Assembly (NCBI GenBank): GCA_002428605.1
Contig: DIXH01000019.1
Coordinates: 179-15,662 of the forward strand
Reading direction: 5' to 3'
DNA: 15,484 nt
Source of the DNA: Clostridiaceae bacterium UBA6085
GTDB lineage: Bacteria; Bacillota; Clostridia; Clostridiales; Clostridiaceae
The notes under the pieces are model-generated. The model was not told where the DNA came from. It saw only the letters and a list, made by a program, of their open reading frames with translations, and searched no databases. Positions 14,898 to 15,484 of the stretch are shown one piece after another (the first letter of the stretch is position 1; each line of letters opens with the position of its first letter). The position numbers and the translations under genes are program-made.

Positions 14898-15000
14898 CGG
14901 TTTGTCAATATATAAACACTGTAGCAACCTGGATAATATCAAAATTAAATTCCCAAGTTCGCTCTATCAACAGGTCAAATAAAAAATGAGGAGTAAAAGA

Positions 15001-15484
15001 ATGAGCAGTGTAACAGCGGCATCCAACAAAAGAAGACTAATCGAGGAGGGACCAGGATTTAAATCTGGTCTTAAGGACCTCAAAAAGTATCTAAACTCAA
15101 AGGCTATAACCGCAGGATTTGTGGCAGCTGTATTCGGATGTACAGGACCTGCACTTGTGACAATTAAAGCTAGCACAAGTGCTGGATATACTACTGAACA
15201 GACTGTATCCTGGATATTTGGAATATATGTATTTGGCGGTTTGATTAGTCTTTTAATGGCCCTGTACTACAAGCAGCCAATTGTGGGAGCTTTTTCTATT
15301 CCTGGAGCATCGATGCTTGCGACTTCATTGATTGGATTCACATTCAACGAGGCGGCTGGAGCCTTCATAATGGCTGGGATTATAGTTCTTTTGCTAGGAT
15401 TATCAGGATTGATTGGGAAGGTAATGAAGTTCCTACCTTTGCCGATAGTTATGGGAATGATTGGCGGAGTCATGCTAAGATTTG
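15001..15484 (+). CDS. BenE-family benzoate/H+ symporter, 5' part only
   Basis: The first 161 codons are present; the frame runs off the window end. After a charged N-terminus (residues 1-30) come at least four to five membrane spans. Family marks are GFVAAVFGCTGPALVTIKAS (39-58), TVSWIFGIYVFGGL (67-80), and the PI--AFSIPGASMLATSL segment (around 90-107), which matches the PGA loop of BenE. Members import aromatic carboxylates such as benzoate with protons at the cytoplasmic membrane; which acid is carried here is unknown. TGAGGAG lies 7 bases before the ATG. Its position after the NadC-like to LarA-like genes and the IclR regulator suggests it imports the substrate or a precursor of that pathway. 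It may have been labelled a generic permease in automated annotation. Confidence 0.88.
   Translation, partial: MSSVTAASNKRRLIEEGPGFKSGLKDLKKYLNSKAITAGFVAAVFGCTGPALVTIKASTSAGYTTEQTVSWIFGIYVFGGLISLLMALYYKQPIVGAFSIPGASMLATSLIGFTFNEAAGAFIMAGIIVLLLGLSGLIGKVMKFLPLPIVMGMIGGVMLRF

Noticed and set aside
1..15484. CRISPR arrays, tRNA or rRNA genes, insertion sequences, attachment sites
   Set aside because: No regularly spaced repeats, cloverleaf-type tRNA sequence, rRNA blocks, transposase genes or terminal inverted repeats with target duplications were seen by eye.

Overview
The window looks like a chromosome segment of a Gram-positive, probably anaerobic Clostridia-type bacterium. The grounds are a canonical T-box leader, strong purine-rich ribosome-binding sites, arginine read mostly by AGG and isoleucine often by ATA, and gene families common in Clostridia (PF06541 membrane protein, AEC carrier, clostridial-style ferredoxin). 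Species cannot be fixed from the sequence.

Positions 1-6967 are branched-chain amino-acid biosynthesis. A compact run leuD (3' end only), leuB, ilvD, ilvB is followed by a promoter, a T-box riboswitch with its terminator, a short unexplained structured stretch, and leuA. Together these encode most steps to leucine and the shared valine/isoleucine steps. ilvC, ilvN and leuC are not in view. A perfect inverted repeat lies between leuA and a convergent gene.

Positions 7137-9568 are a mixed set: an AEC-family carrier (minus), a small metallophosphoesterase (plus) and a PF06541-type membrane protein (minus). No functional link between them is visible.

Positions 9569-15484 are the unusual part. 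An IclR-family regulator with a palindrome-rich upstream region precedes a five-gene same-strand set. It holds a quinolinate phosphoribosyltransferase (NadC/ModD)-like protein with a changed active site, a CinA/MoaB-fold protein, a 2x[4Fe-4S] ferredoxin fused to a BFD-like domain, a 489-aa LarA-like protein, and a BenE-type aromatic-acid symporter cut by the window end. The LarA-like protein has His-X9-Lys-X15-His at H197/K207/H223. This is the spacing I recall for H174/K184/H200 of lactate racemase, the residues around its niacin-derived nickel-pincer cofactor, while the substrate-side motifs are changed. A pyridine-nucleotide-type enzyme beside a candidate user of a niacin-derived cofactor, with an aromatic-acid importer and an iron-sulfur protein, makes this a candidate undescribed metabolic system. 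Its substrate is unknown and the model is inference.

The second half is visibly richer in A+T at third codon positions than the leu/ilv genes. A short repeat (AATGGC, then a 4-7 base spacer, then AATGC-GAA) recurs in gaps after leuA, twice between iclR and the NadC-like gene, and in a diverged form before benE.
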